Below, piece by piece: positions 18,350 through 27,291 of a stretch of DNA of 64,000 nucleotides (the first letter of the stretch is position 1; the number at the start of each line of letters is the position of its first letter). Below the pieces are notes generated by a model. That model made no database searches, was not told the DNA's origin, and saw only the letters and a program-made list of their open reading frames with translations. This stretch comes from Paenibacillus aurantius. Its GTDB lineage: Bacteria; Bacillota; Bacilli; Paenibacillales; NBRC-103111. Made by a program: the position numbers and the translations under genes. The stretch spans positions 2,080,001 through 2,144,000 of the forward strand of contig NZ_CP130318.1 of NCBI RefSeq assembly GCF_032268605.1, in the 5' to 3' direction.

Positions 18350-19849
18350 ATGGGAAAGCTGCTTTTTTGGGACGACACTTCTATCGAGCACCGGTCGGAG
18401 GTGATGTTCGTCCCGCACCGTCCGGAGAAATGCCGGGCCAATCCGCTGATGGCCGGAAACGCCTTCCATGGAGGGCCCCAGACGGTCATGTACAACGCTC
18501 AGAACCGGCTGTTTCAGATGTGGTATGCCAGCACGAACGCTGCCAAGGAACCGGTTCTGCTCTGTTACACCTCGAAGGACGGAATAACGTGGGAAGCGCC
18601 GGAATGGGGAGTTTATGATGACACGACTTTTCCCAATGTCGTCATGAAATCCGGCTGCCCCGGGGTTCCGCATGTGAATTTCAACATCCAGCGGATCGTA
18701 CGGGACGAACAGGAGCCCGATCCGGACAAGCGATACCAAATGCTCTACTTCGACCGGTCGCCGGAAACCGGCTTCCACGGCGTGGGAGCGGCGGCTTCCC
18801 CGGACGGAATTCATTGGACGCGGATGAATGGAGGAGATTTCGTTTTCCGCGGCCATGACGCCTTTAATGTGATGGTGGATAAGAAGAACGGACGGTACAA
18901 CGTCTATCACATTCAGCTGCTGACGAAGGGAGCTTCCCCGTATACGGCCCATGACAACGCTCCCGCCATCCGGAGAGTAGTGGGGCTTCGAACGAGCGGG
19001 AATTTCCGGGACTGGACGGAGCACGGACAAATTATTACGGTGGACGGGGCCGACCCGGTCGATTTGCAGCATTATTTTTTTTCGGTAAGTGCCTATGAGG
19101 ATTACTATGTGGGGCTGCTCAATGCGTATTATACCGAGTCCCAGGTGGGGGATACGGTCTTTCTGTTCAGTAAGAATGGCGTCCATTGGGATAAGCGCTA
19201 CGCCGGCTATAAGCCGGAGAGCTTTCTCCCTTTGGGGGATGAGGGCGATTGGGACAGCGGCTTCCTGTTTTCCGTGCAAGAGCCCGTTCCGGTCGGCGAC
19301 CGGATCTATTTCTACTATCAGGCGATGAACCGTCCGCATAACTGGATCGCCTGGTTCGAGAACGAAAGGGACTTCCTTGGGCGGTTATCCGCCCAGCGGC
19401 AGTGGGAGGCCAAGCTAGGCCAACGGAAGGTGTACGAGAAGGAGGTGATTCAAGCCTTATACGAGGAGCTGGCGGCAAGGGTGGAGAAACGCCAGCAAAC
19501 GGAGCAGGCCCTGTTTATCCGGGGAATGGGTCTGGCCACTCTGCGGGAGGACGGGTTCGTCTCCCTAACCGGCCGGAAGGGGAAGCCCGGCTTGGTGATT
19601 ACCAAGCCGTTTCCTCTAGGGGAGAAGCTTTTTGTTAATGCAGACTGCCGGGCGGGAACGCTGTCGGCCTCATTGACCGACGAAGCGGGCAATCCGTTAG
19701 AAGGAGGGGAAGCCTGCCACCTTTCCGGCCATGACGGAACGCGATTGGAGCTTTCTTGGAGCTCCCTGCCGGGGGCGGAGCGGGCTGGACGTAACGTCAA
19801 GCTCCATCTGACCCTGCAGGATTGTCATTTGTATTCCGTTGTTTTTTAA
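18350..19849 (+). CDS. Cytoplasmic five-bladed-propeller glycosidase-like protein (GH32/GH43-like fold)
   Basis: 499 residues, no signal peptide, start supported by AAAGGAGAGGG. Repeated blade motifs such as FQMWYAS, CYTSKDGITWEAPEW, AASPDGIHW and WDSGFLFSVQEPVPVGDRIYFYYQ resemble beta-propeller glycosidases of the GH32/43/68/130 group, but I cannot name the family or the catalytic residues. The C-terminus (about 400-499) looks like a small beta-sandwich. The secreted protein encoded next has a related propeller including a WDSGW segment at the same place. This copy should act on imported oligosaccharide. Function as a glycosidase is inferred from fold and context. Confidence 0.6.
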   Translation: MGKLLFWDDTSIEHRSEVMFVPHRPEKCRANPLMAGNAFHGGPQTVMYNAQNRLFQMWYASTNAAKEPVLLCYTSKDGITWEAPEWGVYDDTTFPNVVMKSGCPGVPHVNFNIQRIVRDEQEPDPDKRYQMLYFDRSPETGFHGVGAAASPDGIHWTRMNGGDFVFRGHDAFNVMVDKKNGRYNVYHIQLLTKGASPYTAHDNAPAIRRVVGLRTSGNFRDWTEHGQIITVDGADPVDLQHYFFSVSAYEDYYVGLLNAYYTESQVGDTVFLFSKNGVHWDKRYAGYKPESFLPLGDEGDWDSGFLFSVQEPVPVGDRIYFYYQAMNRPHNWIAWFENERDFLGRLSAQRQWEAKLGQRKVYEKEVIQALYEELAARVEKRQQTEQALFIRGMGLATLREDGFVSLTGRKGKPGLVITKPFPLGEKLFVNADCRAGTLSASLTDEAGNPLEGGEACHLSGHDGTRLELSWSSLPGAERAGRNVKLHLTLQDCHLYSVVF

Positions 19850-19864
19850 GGGTAGCGAGGGGCT

Positions 19865-22800
19865 ATGAGGATGAGGAAGGGGAGTGGAAATTTGAATAAG
19901 TACAAGGCCGTTCTGATCATAGGGGTTCTCATGATTATGCTGCAGCCCTTCGGAGGGTTGACGATTACCCGCGCATCTTCTATTCCCGGAAATGTTGGTT
20001 ATCTGGAACCGGACGCGAATCCCACCCAGGGGGCCCTGGCCCAATTTGGAAATACCGGTGCCGCTTCCTTTGGCGCCATGACCATGAGCATCGGGGTGGA
20101 TCTCGGCACGACCCGTCCCTTTAACGAAATCCGTCTCACGGACAGCAAGGAATGGAATGCCTTAACCGAAGCGGAGCTAACCGTTTATGTGAGCGATACC
20201 AACAATGGAACGGAGAACAGCTACCGCCTTGTCACCGGCTGGACGTTTCACAAGGAAGGCAGCCTTATTCTTCTCGACGGCTTCCACGAAACCGGCCGGT
20301 ATGTGAAGGTACATGGCCGGTTTGCTCCGGGCTCCCGGGATCCCCTGACCCAGAGCAGCCTGCAGGCTGTGATGAGCGTGCACTTTACCCCGGGCCATCC
20401 CGCAGGGCCAGCCACGAGGATTCAGGCCGCAACCATGGGATACGTCAACAACGATCCCGATGGGACCAAGGCGGTAGGCAGCTGGGCGTATAAGGGTACG
20501 GCGGCGATGGATTACCAGAACAGGAGCGTCGGGATTAATCTAGGCTCTCCGACCCGTGTCTCGCAGCTGGAGCTCGCCGACAGCAATACCGATTCCCGCG
20601 GGACTCTGGCCGATTATAAGCTCTATTACAGTGACGATAATGCCGCATGGACCCCGGTGGAGATGAGCGGCGTCCGTTTCGACAGCCGGATGGAGCAGGG
20701 GCGCACTCTTCACCGGTTTACCTTTCCTCCCGTGAAAGCTCAATTCTTCAAAGTAAATTCCCTCTATTCCGATTCGTCCTGGAAGTGGCAGCTAACGAAT
20801 CTCCAGCGCGACGTTAAGGCGTACGGGCCAGGCTCCGAGCTGGGAGGCCAGCTGGGCTTTACCCGGATCGGTTACTTGGATGAGGACGCCAGCCCGGAAA
20901 GCAGCCCCATGCGGAATTGGGGCCATTCGGCCGACCTCGCCCTCGATTACAACGGACGCAGCCTCGGAATGGACATGGGGAGCATCAAGACCATCGGTGC
21001 CGTTACTTTGACGGACTCGAACTCTGCCGCCCGGGGCGACAAGACAAGCTATTCGGTCTACACCAGTTCGGACGACAGCCGCTATACCTTAATACCAAGC
21101 GAACAGATACAATGGAGCCAAACGTTGATCGATAACCGTCTCGTCTATACCATCGGATTCGAACAGCCCTTAACCGCCAGGTATTTGAAAATCCATACAA
21201 ATTACCGTGACAGCGACTCCTCCTTTGTCCTGTCCGGTGCCGCCCGGTCGCAGATTCGGGTTTACGCCCCGCCTGCGGCGAACCAGCCCGGGCCTGCCGA
21301 TCCCACCCGCCTGGAGACTCCCTATCCCATCGGCTCCGCTACGCAGCTGTTCGTGAGCCGTGATCTGGTGGAGTCCACGAACCAGGTGTCCTTGCAAGTG
21401 ATAGCGGGTCAAAAATCCCCCGATCCGATCATCGAAGTCGGGCCCGGAGATGAATGGCGGTATATTATGGGTGGGGATGTAATCTACAACGCAGGCGAAA
21501 CCGACACGAAATTTGAGATGTGGTATATGGTTCAGAATACCAATAATAACTCGATCTCCAGCTATTATGCCAAAAGCCCCGACGGCCTGCATTGGGAACG
21601 CAGTCCGGATTATAAGCTAACGGTTAACGGAACTCCATTCTCGGCCTATTCCGCCAGCGTTCGTAAGGATCCGGACGCCCCGGCTGCCGAGCGGTACAAG
21701 ATGGCCATGTTTAACTTTGCCAGCTCGGTAGGCCAGTACTACACAAGCACGCTGGTCTCTCCTAACGGGATCGAGTGGACGTACAAGAACCAGAAGGCCG
21801 TGCTTGGCTACGATTTTGCCATTACGGTTTGGGACCGGTTTCGTCAGGAATATGTGATGATGACCAAGAGCAATGAATCCGATCCGGGCTTCAGCAATCG
21901 GCTGCGCCGCATTTTCCATACCTCCACGTCCCCGGATTTCGAACAGTGGACTCCGACTATCAAGAGCCTGGAAGCGGACGCAATAGACAACAACTTTGCT
22001 TCGATTGCGGAGCGGTATGACCGTGCCAAGCCGCTGTTTGAGACGCCCCTTGACCGGGGATTCCAGCGCGCCGACATCTATGCCACGGCTTTCTATCCTC
22101 ATGAAAGCGGCATGATCGGATTCCCGCTCGTTCATTACATTAATAACAAGAATCCGCAGAAAGGGGATGATGACGGAGTAAGCGAGGTTCAGCTGGCTTT
22201 CTCAAGAGACCAGCACACGTGGCAGCGGGATTTCCGCGAACCGGTCCTCCCAACCGGAACCGCCCGGATCCATCCGGACCTGCCCAACCCGCTTCCCCGG
22301 GACAATGCAGCCGTTTCCGACTGGGACAGCGGCTGGATGTATACGGCCATGCATGCCTTGGATGTCGGGAATGAAGTGTGGATGTACTACAACGGAAGCA
22401 ACACCACCCATGCGGCCGATGCCATCTACAACAGCGCTTGGAGATATGACCCGGATACGAATCCGGCTGGCGTTTATACATGGGAGATCGGCTTGGCCAA
22501 ATGGCAGAAGGACCGGTTTGTTTCGGTCCATACGCCGGCAAGCGGTACCGTGACAACCAAGCCGGTCCTGTTTGAGGGCAACACCTTGGTTGTCAATGCC
22601 AGGACTGGGGCAGGCGGCAGCGTTAAAGCCGAGATTCTGGATGAGGAGAACCGGGTGCTCGTTCCCCTTTCCGAGGCGGTAACCGGAGACACCTTCTCGG
22701 GCACGGTCCGCTTTGCCGGACAGGAGGGCGCATTGGCTTCGTTAGCCGGCAAACCGGTAAAAGTAAAATTCTACTTGGAGAATGCGGAGCTCTTCAGCTA

Positions 22801-23551
22801 TGGCTTTAAGCCCGATTCCACTCCTCCGGTGACGCAGGCGGGAGTGCAAGGCCCGAAGCAGACTTCCTGGTATACGGATGACGTAACGGTCACCCTGTCG
22901 GCAGCCGATGAGTTCTCCGGTGTGGATCATACCGAGTACAGTCTGGACGAAGGCCGGTCGTGGTCCATCTATTCTGCTCCTATTCGGATAACGGAGGAGG
23001 GCCGGCATACCCTTCTGTACCGCTCTAAGGATGGAGCGGGAAATGCGGAGGCCGTCCAAACGGCGGACATTCCGTTGGATAAGACGCCGCCGGACATTCA
23101 AATAACCGGTGCAACCATCTATACCGTCGACCAGCAGGTGCGAATCGCTTGCAAAGCCGGGGACACCGTCTCGGGGGTAGTGTACAGCTCTTGCTCTTCT
23201 CCGCTGGTCGATTCCCCGGCTTACCGCTTAGGAATCGGTATCCATCAGGTAGAGGCGTCGGCCGTGGATGAGGCGGGGCATCGTGTAGTAGAGGCTGCCG
23301 AATATGAGATTCAGGTGAGTGTGCCAAGTATGATCCGCTTGCTTAAGCAGTGGGCGGGAGAAGGCTTGAACGGCGGAGTGGCCAATTCGCTGATCGGAAA
23401 GCTGGAACATGGCCAGACGGATGCCTTCCTGCATGAGGTTTCCGCCCAGAAGGGCAAGAAGCTTTCCGACGAGCAGGCGGAGGCGTTAGCAGTAATGGCT
23501 TTGGCCTTGACCAACCAGCAGAATGGCACGGGGCCTGACAACCCTGCGTAA
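19865..23551 (+). CDS. Secreted protein with three discoidin-like repeats, propeller domain, Ig-like and FIMAH-like domains
   Basis: 1,228 residues. The N-terminus carries a signal peptide (cut near TRASS, about residue 39); a TTG at 19892 with AAGGGGAG just upstream is an alternative start. About residues 40-460 hold three F5/8 (discoidin)-like repeats, the later two opening GYVNNDPDG and GYLDEDASP and sharing a SVGINLG/SLGMDMG core, likely carbohydrate binding. Residues about 490-985 form a propeller (FEMWYMVQ, YAKSPDGLHWERS, WDSGWMYTAMHALDVG) related to the preceding protein. Then come an Ig-like OmpL47-type region (TEYSLDEGRSWSIYSAPI) and a C-terminal FIMAH-like helical domain (LLKQWAGEGLNG). 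It is the extracellular partner of the cytoplasmic enzyme encoded just upstream. Confidence 0.7.
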   Translation: MRMRKGSGNLNKYKAVLIIGVLMIMLQPFGGLTITRASSIPGNVGYLEPDANPTQGALAQFGNTGAASFGAMTMSIGVDLGTTRPFNEIRLTDSKEWNALTEAELTVYVSDTNNGTENSYRLVTGWTFHKEGSLILLDGFHETGRYVKVHGRFAPGSRDPLTQSSLQAVMSVHFTPGHPAGPATRIQAATMGYVNNDPDGTKAVGSWAYKGTAAMDYQNRSVGINLGSPTRVSQLELADSNTDSRGTLADYKLYYSDDNAAWTPVEMSGVRFDSRMEQGRTLHRFTFPPVKAQFFKVNSLYSDSSWKWQLTNLQRDVKAYGPGSELGGQLGFTRIGYLDEDASPESSPMRNWGHSADLALDYNGRSLGMDMGSIKTIGAVTLTDSNSAARGDKTSYSVYTSSDDSRYTLIPSEQIQWSQTLIDNRLVYTIGFEQPLTARYLKIHTNYRDSDSSFVLSGAARSQIRVYAPPAANQPGPADPTRLETPYPIGSATQLFVSRDLVESTNQVSLQVIAGQKSPDPIIEVGPGDEWRYIMGGDVIYNAGETDTKFEMWYMVQNTNNNSISSYYAKSPDGLHWERSPDYKLTVNGTPFSAYSASVRKDPDAPAAERYKMAMFNFASSVGQYYTSTLVSPNGIEWTYKNQKAVLGYDFAITVWDRFRQEYVMMTKSNESDPGFSNRLRRIFHTSTSPDFEQWTPTIKSLEADAIDNNFASIAERYDRAKPLFETPLDRGFQRADIYATAFYPHESGMIGFPLVHYINNKNPQKGDDDGVSEVQLAFSRDQHTWQRDFREPVLPTGTARIHPDLPNPLPRDNAAVSDWDSGWMYTAMHALDVGNEVWMYYNGSNTTHAADAIYNSAWRYDPDTNPAGVYTWEIGLAKWQKDRFVSVHTPASGTVTTKPVLFEGNTLVVNARTGAGGSVKAEILDEENRVLVPLSEAVTGDTFSGTVRFAGQEGALASLAGKPVKVKFYLENAELFSYGFKPDSTPPVTQAGVQGPKQTSWYTDDVTVTLSAADEFSGVDHTEYSLDEGRSWSIYSAPIRITEEGRHTLLYRSKDGAGNAEAVQTADIPLDKTPPDIQITGATIYTVDQQVRIACKAGDTVSGVVYSSCSSPLVDSPAYRLGIGIHQVEASAVDEAGHRVVEAAEYEIQVSVPSMIRLLKQWAGEGLNGGVANSLIGKLEHGQTDAFLHEVSAQKGKKLSDEQAEALAVMALALTNQQNGTGPDNPA

Positions 23552-23555
23552 GAAA

Positions 23556-23593
23556 GCGGCAGAACCGGAGGCGGAGCCTTCGGTTCTTGCCGC
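23556..23593 (+). other. Strong intercistronic hairpin without T tract
   Basis: GCGGCA-GAACCGGAGGC (23556-23572) pairs with GCCTTCGGTTCTTGCCGC (23576-23593) apart from one bulge and a G-U pair, around a GGA loop. With no T run it is more likely a message-stabilising or attenuating hairpin than a terminator. Confidence 0.5.
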
Positions 23594-23641
23594 AGCTGGC
23601 ACAAGGAAAGAAGAATCTTACCCCGAAAGGAAGAAAGGATT

Positions 23642-24760
23642 ATGGAGAAAATCGGCTTCGGAGTGGTCGGCTGCGGCTTTTTTGGCGGGGAGTTCGCGAG
23701 AATTCTTCAGGAAATGGAGGAGGCTAAGGTAACAGCCGTTCTGGGAGGGAGCGGACCAAGCGCCAGGGAAGTGGCGGAACAGGTTGGCTGCGAGCTGGAG
23801 GAGGGGCTGGAGAAGCTGGTCAGCCGGAGCGACGTTCACGCTGTCGTGGTGGCCAGTCCGAATCATCGGCACAAGGAAGCCGTTCTGGCGGCCGCGCATC
23901 ACGGCAAGCATGTCTTCTGCGAGAAGCCGGCCGCCTTGAGCCTGGAGGATGCCCGTGAGATGGTGCTGGCTTGCCGGGAGGCCAAGGTCCAGCTGATGGT
24001 CGGCCATATTCTTCATTTTTTCCGTGGAATCGAACAAGTCAAGAGCTGGATCCGCTCGGGTGCCATAGGCCGGCCCCTCGTCTGTCATGCGGAGCGGACG
24101 GGCTGGGAGCAGAAGCAGGAAGGGGTGAGCTGGAAGAAGAGGCAGGACGAAGCGGGAGGGCACCTGTTTCATCATATTCATGAGCTGGATCTCGTGGTGG
24201 CGCTGATGGGGACCGTTTCCTCCGTGGGAATGATGGCGGGGAATTTGGCGCATACCGGCGAGGGATTTGGCGATGAAGACGATGTGCTGCTTGTCAGCCT
24301 GTCCTTTGCCGGAGGGGGCTTCGGCACGCTGCAGTACGGCTCGGGCTTTCAATGGGGGGAGCATTATATCAAGATCAACGGCTCCGAAGGAGCGATCAAG
24401 ATAGACTTCCGGAATTCGGTCGTCGAATGGCGGGCGGGTGGCGTGACCCAAGCGGTTATCGGGCTGCACGGGGATCCGGACGAGGATGCGGAGCGGGTCC
24501 GCTTGTATCGGATGCTGGATGGCGGCGTGATTTATGGGGATCCGCAGAAGCGTCCCCCGGCATTTCTGCGCACACCCATGCGGAGGGAGATGCAAGCCTT
24601 TTGCCGCGCCATTCAAGGGAAGCCTATGCAGGAGGATAAAAAGCTTCTGTTCGACGGAACAGCGGCCCTTCGTTCCGTAGCGGCGGCTTCGGCTGCTCTT
24701 CAAGCCAGAGACCGGCAGCAAATCGTCAGGCTGGACTCCGTGCTGAAAGATCTTCCTTAA
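23642..24760 (+). CDS. Gfo/Idh/MocA-family NAD(P)-dependent oxidoreductase
   Basis: 372 residues with the Rossmann motif GVVGCGFFGGEF at the N-terminus and the family EKPA motif near residue 99, where the lysine normally acts in hydride transfer. Members oxidise or reduce sugars, inositols and sugar acids, and some are retaining glycosidases (GH109). It is the last gene of the importer/propeller operon, so it should act on the monosaccharide released inside the cell. The substrate cannot be told from sequence. Confidence 0.88.
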   Translation: MEKIGFGVVGCGFFGGEFARILQEMEEAKVTAVLGGSGPSAREVAEQVGCELEEGLEKLVSRSDVHAVVVASPNHRHKEAVLAAAHHGKHVFCEKPAALSLEDAREMVLACREAKVQLMVGHILHFFRGIEQVKSWIRSGAIGRPLVCHAERTGWEQKQEGVSWKKRQDEAGGHLFHHIHELDLVVALMGTVSSVGMMAGNLAHTGEGFGDEDDVLLVSLSFAGGGFGTLQYGSGFQWGEHYIKINGSEGAIKIDFRNSVVEWRAGGVTQAVIGLHGDPDEDAERVRLYRMLDGGVIYGDPQKRPPAFLRTPMRREMQAFCRAIQGKPMQEDKKLLFDGTAALRSVAAASAALQARDRQQIVRLDSVLKDLP

Positions 24761-24802
24761 GGAAAATCATTTACAAGAAGCCCAGGCTGCGTTATAAATG
24801 TA

Positions 24803-24808
24803 TATAAT
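24803..24808 (+). promoter_or_regulatory. -10 element of SDR promoter
   Basis: A perfect TATAAT with no good -35 at the expected spacing. Its last base is the first base of the palindrome at 24808-24818, so a repressor there would block polymerase. Confidence 0.4.
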
Positions 24809-24818
24809 GGTATGACCA
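24808..24818. promoter_or_regulatory. TGGTNNNACCA palindrome, candidate GntR/FadR-type operator
   Basis: TGGTATGACCA, extended one further base on each side, lies against the -10 TATAAT and 27 nt ahead of the SDR start. It is the second of three matching palindromes and probably binds the GntR regulator encoded at 29134. Confidence 0.55.
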
Positions 24819-24845
24819 TAATATCGAGAGGGGGCCGACCGAGAT

Positions 24846-25646
24846 ATGAACGTGATGGATATGTTTAAGCTGGACGGGCAAGTAGCCGTTGTGACGGGCG
24901 GCTCCGGCTTGTATGGGGCCCATATTGCGGAGGCTTTATGCGAGGCTGCGGCAACGGTTATTTTGGCTTCCCGCAGCCGGGAGAATTGTGAGCGCCAAGC
25001 CCGTTTGTTTCAGGAGAGAGGCTTTGAAGCAAAAGGAATGGAGCTGGACCTGTCGGACGAAGGAAGCATTGCCGCATTTGCCGCCATTATGGAGAAGGAA
25101 TACGGCGGGGTGGACATTCTTGTCAACAATTCCGTTTCGCGGACGGGACTGAATGATTTGGAGAAGACGACACCCGAAGGCTGGCAGCAGGCCCAGCAAG
25201 TGAACGGACTTGGCGTTATGCTTCTTAACAAAGCCATCATCCCGATGATGCGTCGGAGGAACAAGGGGAATATCATTAACATTTCTTCCATTCAGGGAAT
25301 TTTGGGTCCTCATTTTCCTGTTTATGCCGGAACCGACATGACCAGCGGAATAGAATACACCTACGCCAAATGGGGACTGGTGGGGATGACCAAATGGCTC
25401 GCCAACTTCTACGGGAAGGACAACATCCGTGTCAACTGCATCAGTCCCGGCGGTTACAATCCGGTCGGCACGGAGAAGGAAATCCGTTCCGAGCCTTTTC
25501 TCAAGCAGTACATAGAACGCACGCCGCTTGGCCGGATGGCGGAGAACGACGATATTAAGGGCGCCGTCGTGTACCTTGCTTCCGACGCTTCCAAGTATGT
25601 GACCGGCCATAATCTCGTGCTGGATGGCGGATGGAGCAACTGGTAA
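24846..25646 (+). CDS. Short-chain dehydrogenase/reductase (SDR)
   Basis: 266 residues of a classical SDR: cofactor motif VVTGGSGLYGAHIA, structural NNSV segment, catalytic Ser147/148 and the Tyr171-x3-Lys175 pair (YTYAKWG). The C-terminal SDASKYVTGHNLVLDGGWS is typical of sugar-alcohol or sugar-acid dehydrogenases such as gluconate 5-dehydrogenase-like enzymes. It has its own promoter and candidate GntR operator, shared in type with the transporter operon that follows, so both are probably induced by the same ligand. Substrate unknown. Confidence 0.9.
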   Translation: MNVMDMFKLDGQVAVVTGGSGLYGAHIAEALCEAAATVILASRSRENCERQARLFQERGFEAKGMELDLSDEGSIAAFAAIMEKEYGGVDILVNNSVSRTGLNDLEKTTPEGWQQAQQVNGLGVMLLNKAIIPMMRRRNKGNIINISSIQGILGPHFPVYAGTDMTSGIEYTYAKWGLVGMTKWLANFYGKDNIRVNCISPGGYNPVGTEKEIRSEPFLKQYIERTPLGRMAENDDIKGAVVYLASDASKYVTGHNLVLDGGWSNW

Positions 25647-25657
25647 AGGGAGCAGGC

Positions 25658-25693
25658 GAACCTCGGGTTCTTGAAGCGGATATCGAGGTTTTC
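25658..25693 (+). terminator. Weak rho-independent terminator
   Basis: AACCTCG (25659-25665) pairs with CGAGGTT (25684-25690), followed by a short T run. It would separate the SDR message from the next operon. Confidence 0.4.
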
Positions 25694-25694
25694 G

Positions 25695-25723
25695 TTGACA
25701 ATTGGTGGAGGAGCCGATAGGAT
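25695..25723 (+). promoter_or_regulatory. SigA-type promoter of the GntR-controlled transporter operon
   Basis: A perfect TTGACA (25695-25700), 17-nt spacer, TAGGAT (25718-25723, 4 of 6). Transcription should start near 25730, leaving a leader of about 200 nt before the binding-protein gene. Confidence 0.6.
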
Positions 25724-25741
25724 GAGAATAAATCGGTAATC

Positions 25742-25752
25742 TGGTCTAACCA
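25742..25752. promoter_or_regulatory. TGGTNNNACCA palindrome, candidate GntR/FadR-type operator
   Basis: TGGTCTAACCA, a perfect 11-bp palindrome with a 3-nt centre, about 10-20 nt downstream of the predicted transcription start, a good roadblock position. It controls the operon that encodes the GntR regulator itself, suggesting autoregulation. Confidence 0.6.
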
Positions 25753-25815
25753 TTATATATTTAAGAGGGTAAACTTATAATTTTTCTCTGGTTGGAGTAA
25801 TGGAGGATGTGCCTA

Positions 25816-25878
25816 ATGATGAACAGACCGGTCGTTTCTTTCTTCATAGGAAGTCCGGGCAACTCATCTGATACATAA
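25816..25878 (+). CDS. Possible 20-residue leader peptide
   Basis: ATGATGAAC to TAA in the leader of the transporter operon, with GGAGG (25802-25806) 9 nt upstream. The peptide would read MMNRPVVSFFIGSPGNSSDT. No similarity is recognised; the good RBS spacing is the only support, so it may be chance. Confidence 0.2.
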   Translation: MMNRPVVSFFIGSPGNSSDT

Positions 25879-25933
25879 GATCCAGTCATCAGGAGTTCGG
25901 CAAAATGGTTATATAAAGGGGAGGCTCATGGGT

Positions 25934-27277
25934 ATGAAGCGGAAAATGTTTCTCGGGATGTCCATGGTATTGATTGCGGGGATGGTAACGGCTTGTTCCA
26001 GTCAGTCGAACGGTTCGGGCGCAGGCAGCTCAAGCGCTCCGGGCAGTTCGGCTGCGTCATCGCCTAAGGCCGAAAATGTGGAACTCACCTGGTGGACGGA
26101 CAGCAACGCGGATATGCAGGACATCTACAAACAGTACAAAGCGGACTTCGAGAAAGCCAATCCTAATGTCAAAATCAACATCGTGGCCCAGCCGGATGAC
26201 AAAATCCAGGAGCGGATCAGCATCGCGGTCAACACGAACGCTCTCCCCGACATTCAAGAGGGCAGCATTGGCTGGCCATTGACTTACGCCAAAAAAGGCC
26301 TGCTCGTCCCGCTGGACGAGATCATTCAGAAGAATGACTTTGATCCGGGCGTCCTTAACTCGCTCGCCGTGGATAAGAAGAGCTATATGTATCCCTTCAA
26401 CTTCACCGCCTCGGCCATGATGGTCAACCGGGATTTGTTCAAGGCCAAAAACGCCGAAAATTTGCTCCCGAAAGACATGGGAACCTGGACCTACGACCAG
26501 TTTAAAGAAGCCGCCAAGGCGGTCAACGAGCCCTCCAAGCAAATTTATGGCTTCGGTACCTATGCCGGAGATATCGGAGGCGACCAGGGCCATCACATGT
26601 TTCTGTGGGGGTTCGGGGCCAAAACGTGGGCCGACGACAACATGACGGCTGTGCTGAACTCTCCGCAAGGAGCGGAAGGGCTGGAGTATCTGATCAAGAT
26701 GGTGGAAGAAGGCTTAACCCCTCCCGGAACGGCGGGACTGAAGGCCGGTCAGGTCATCAACGAGATGTTCCTTCAGGGCAAGGTCGCCATGACGTTCGGC
26801 AGCATCGGGAATTTCTCGGCCTTTAACAAGGCATGGAACGAAGGCAGCGCCAAAAAATTCGATGTCGATCTGGTTCCTTATCCAAGCAAAGACGGAAAAT
26901 CCTCGAACACGGTGCTTTTCGGCTCCAGCTATTGGGTGTGGAACACGAAGAACGAAGCCAAAATCAAATGGTCCAAGGAATTCGTCAAATTCGTCAACAC
27001 GAAGGAGAACATGTCCAAGCTGACTAAGCTTCCTTCGATTATCGTTCCGCTCAAATCCCTGGCGGGAAGCTACGATGCCAACTCCGCTCAAGGCAAGACC
27101 TTGAAGCTGTTCCAATACGCGGGGAACATCGGGGTGGCAATTCCCGGTTATTCCGAAACTCGGGCTGCTTTCACGCCGGAGCTTCAGGCGGCGTTCACGC
27201 GCAAGAAAACCCCTCAGCAGGCGCTGGATGCGTGGGTAACCAAGGCGAATGAAATAGTCAAGAACGCATCGAAATAA
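25934..27277 (+). CDS. ABC sugar transporter substrate-binding lipoprotein (CUT1, family 1)
   Basis: 447 residues from the ATG at 25934, 9 nt after AAAGGGGAGG; the ATG at 25928 is only 3 nt from it. The lipobox is MVTAC, followed by a Ser/Gly-rich linker. ELTWWTDSN near the start and the VAMTFGSIGNFSAF segment mark the classical sugar-binding family 1 receptors, different from the large LplA-type ones elsewhere in the window. It delivers ligand to the permeases at 27355 and 28253. The downstream enzymes suggest an acylated amino-sugar or sugar-acid type ligand, but that is inference. Confidence 0.92.
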   Translation: MKRKMFLGMSMVLIAGMVTACSSQSNGSGAGSSSAPGSSAASSPKAENVELTWWTDSNADMQDIYKQYKADFEKANPNVKINIVAQPDDKIQERISIAVNTNALPDIQEGSIGWPLTYAKKGLLVPLDEIIQKNDFDPGVLNSLAVDKKSYMYPFNFTASAMMVNRDLFKAKNAENLLPKDMGTWTYDQFKEAAKAVNEPSKQIYGFGTYAGDIGGDQGHHMFLWGFGAKTWADDNMTAVLNSPQGAEGLEYLIKMVEEGLTPPGTAGLKAGQVINEMFLQGKVAMTFGSIGNFSAFNKAWNEGSAKKFDVDLVPYPSKDGKSSNTVLFGSSYWVWNTKNEAKIKWSKEFVKFVNTKENMSKLTKLPSIIVPLKSLAGSYDANSAQGKTLKLFQYAGNIGVAIPGYSETRAAFTPELQAAFTRKKTPQQALDAWVTKANEIVKNASK

Positions 27278-27291
27278 GGCTTGACGGAAGG

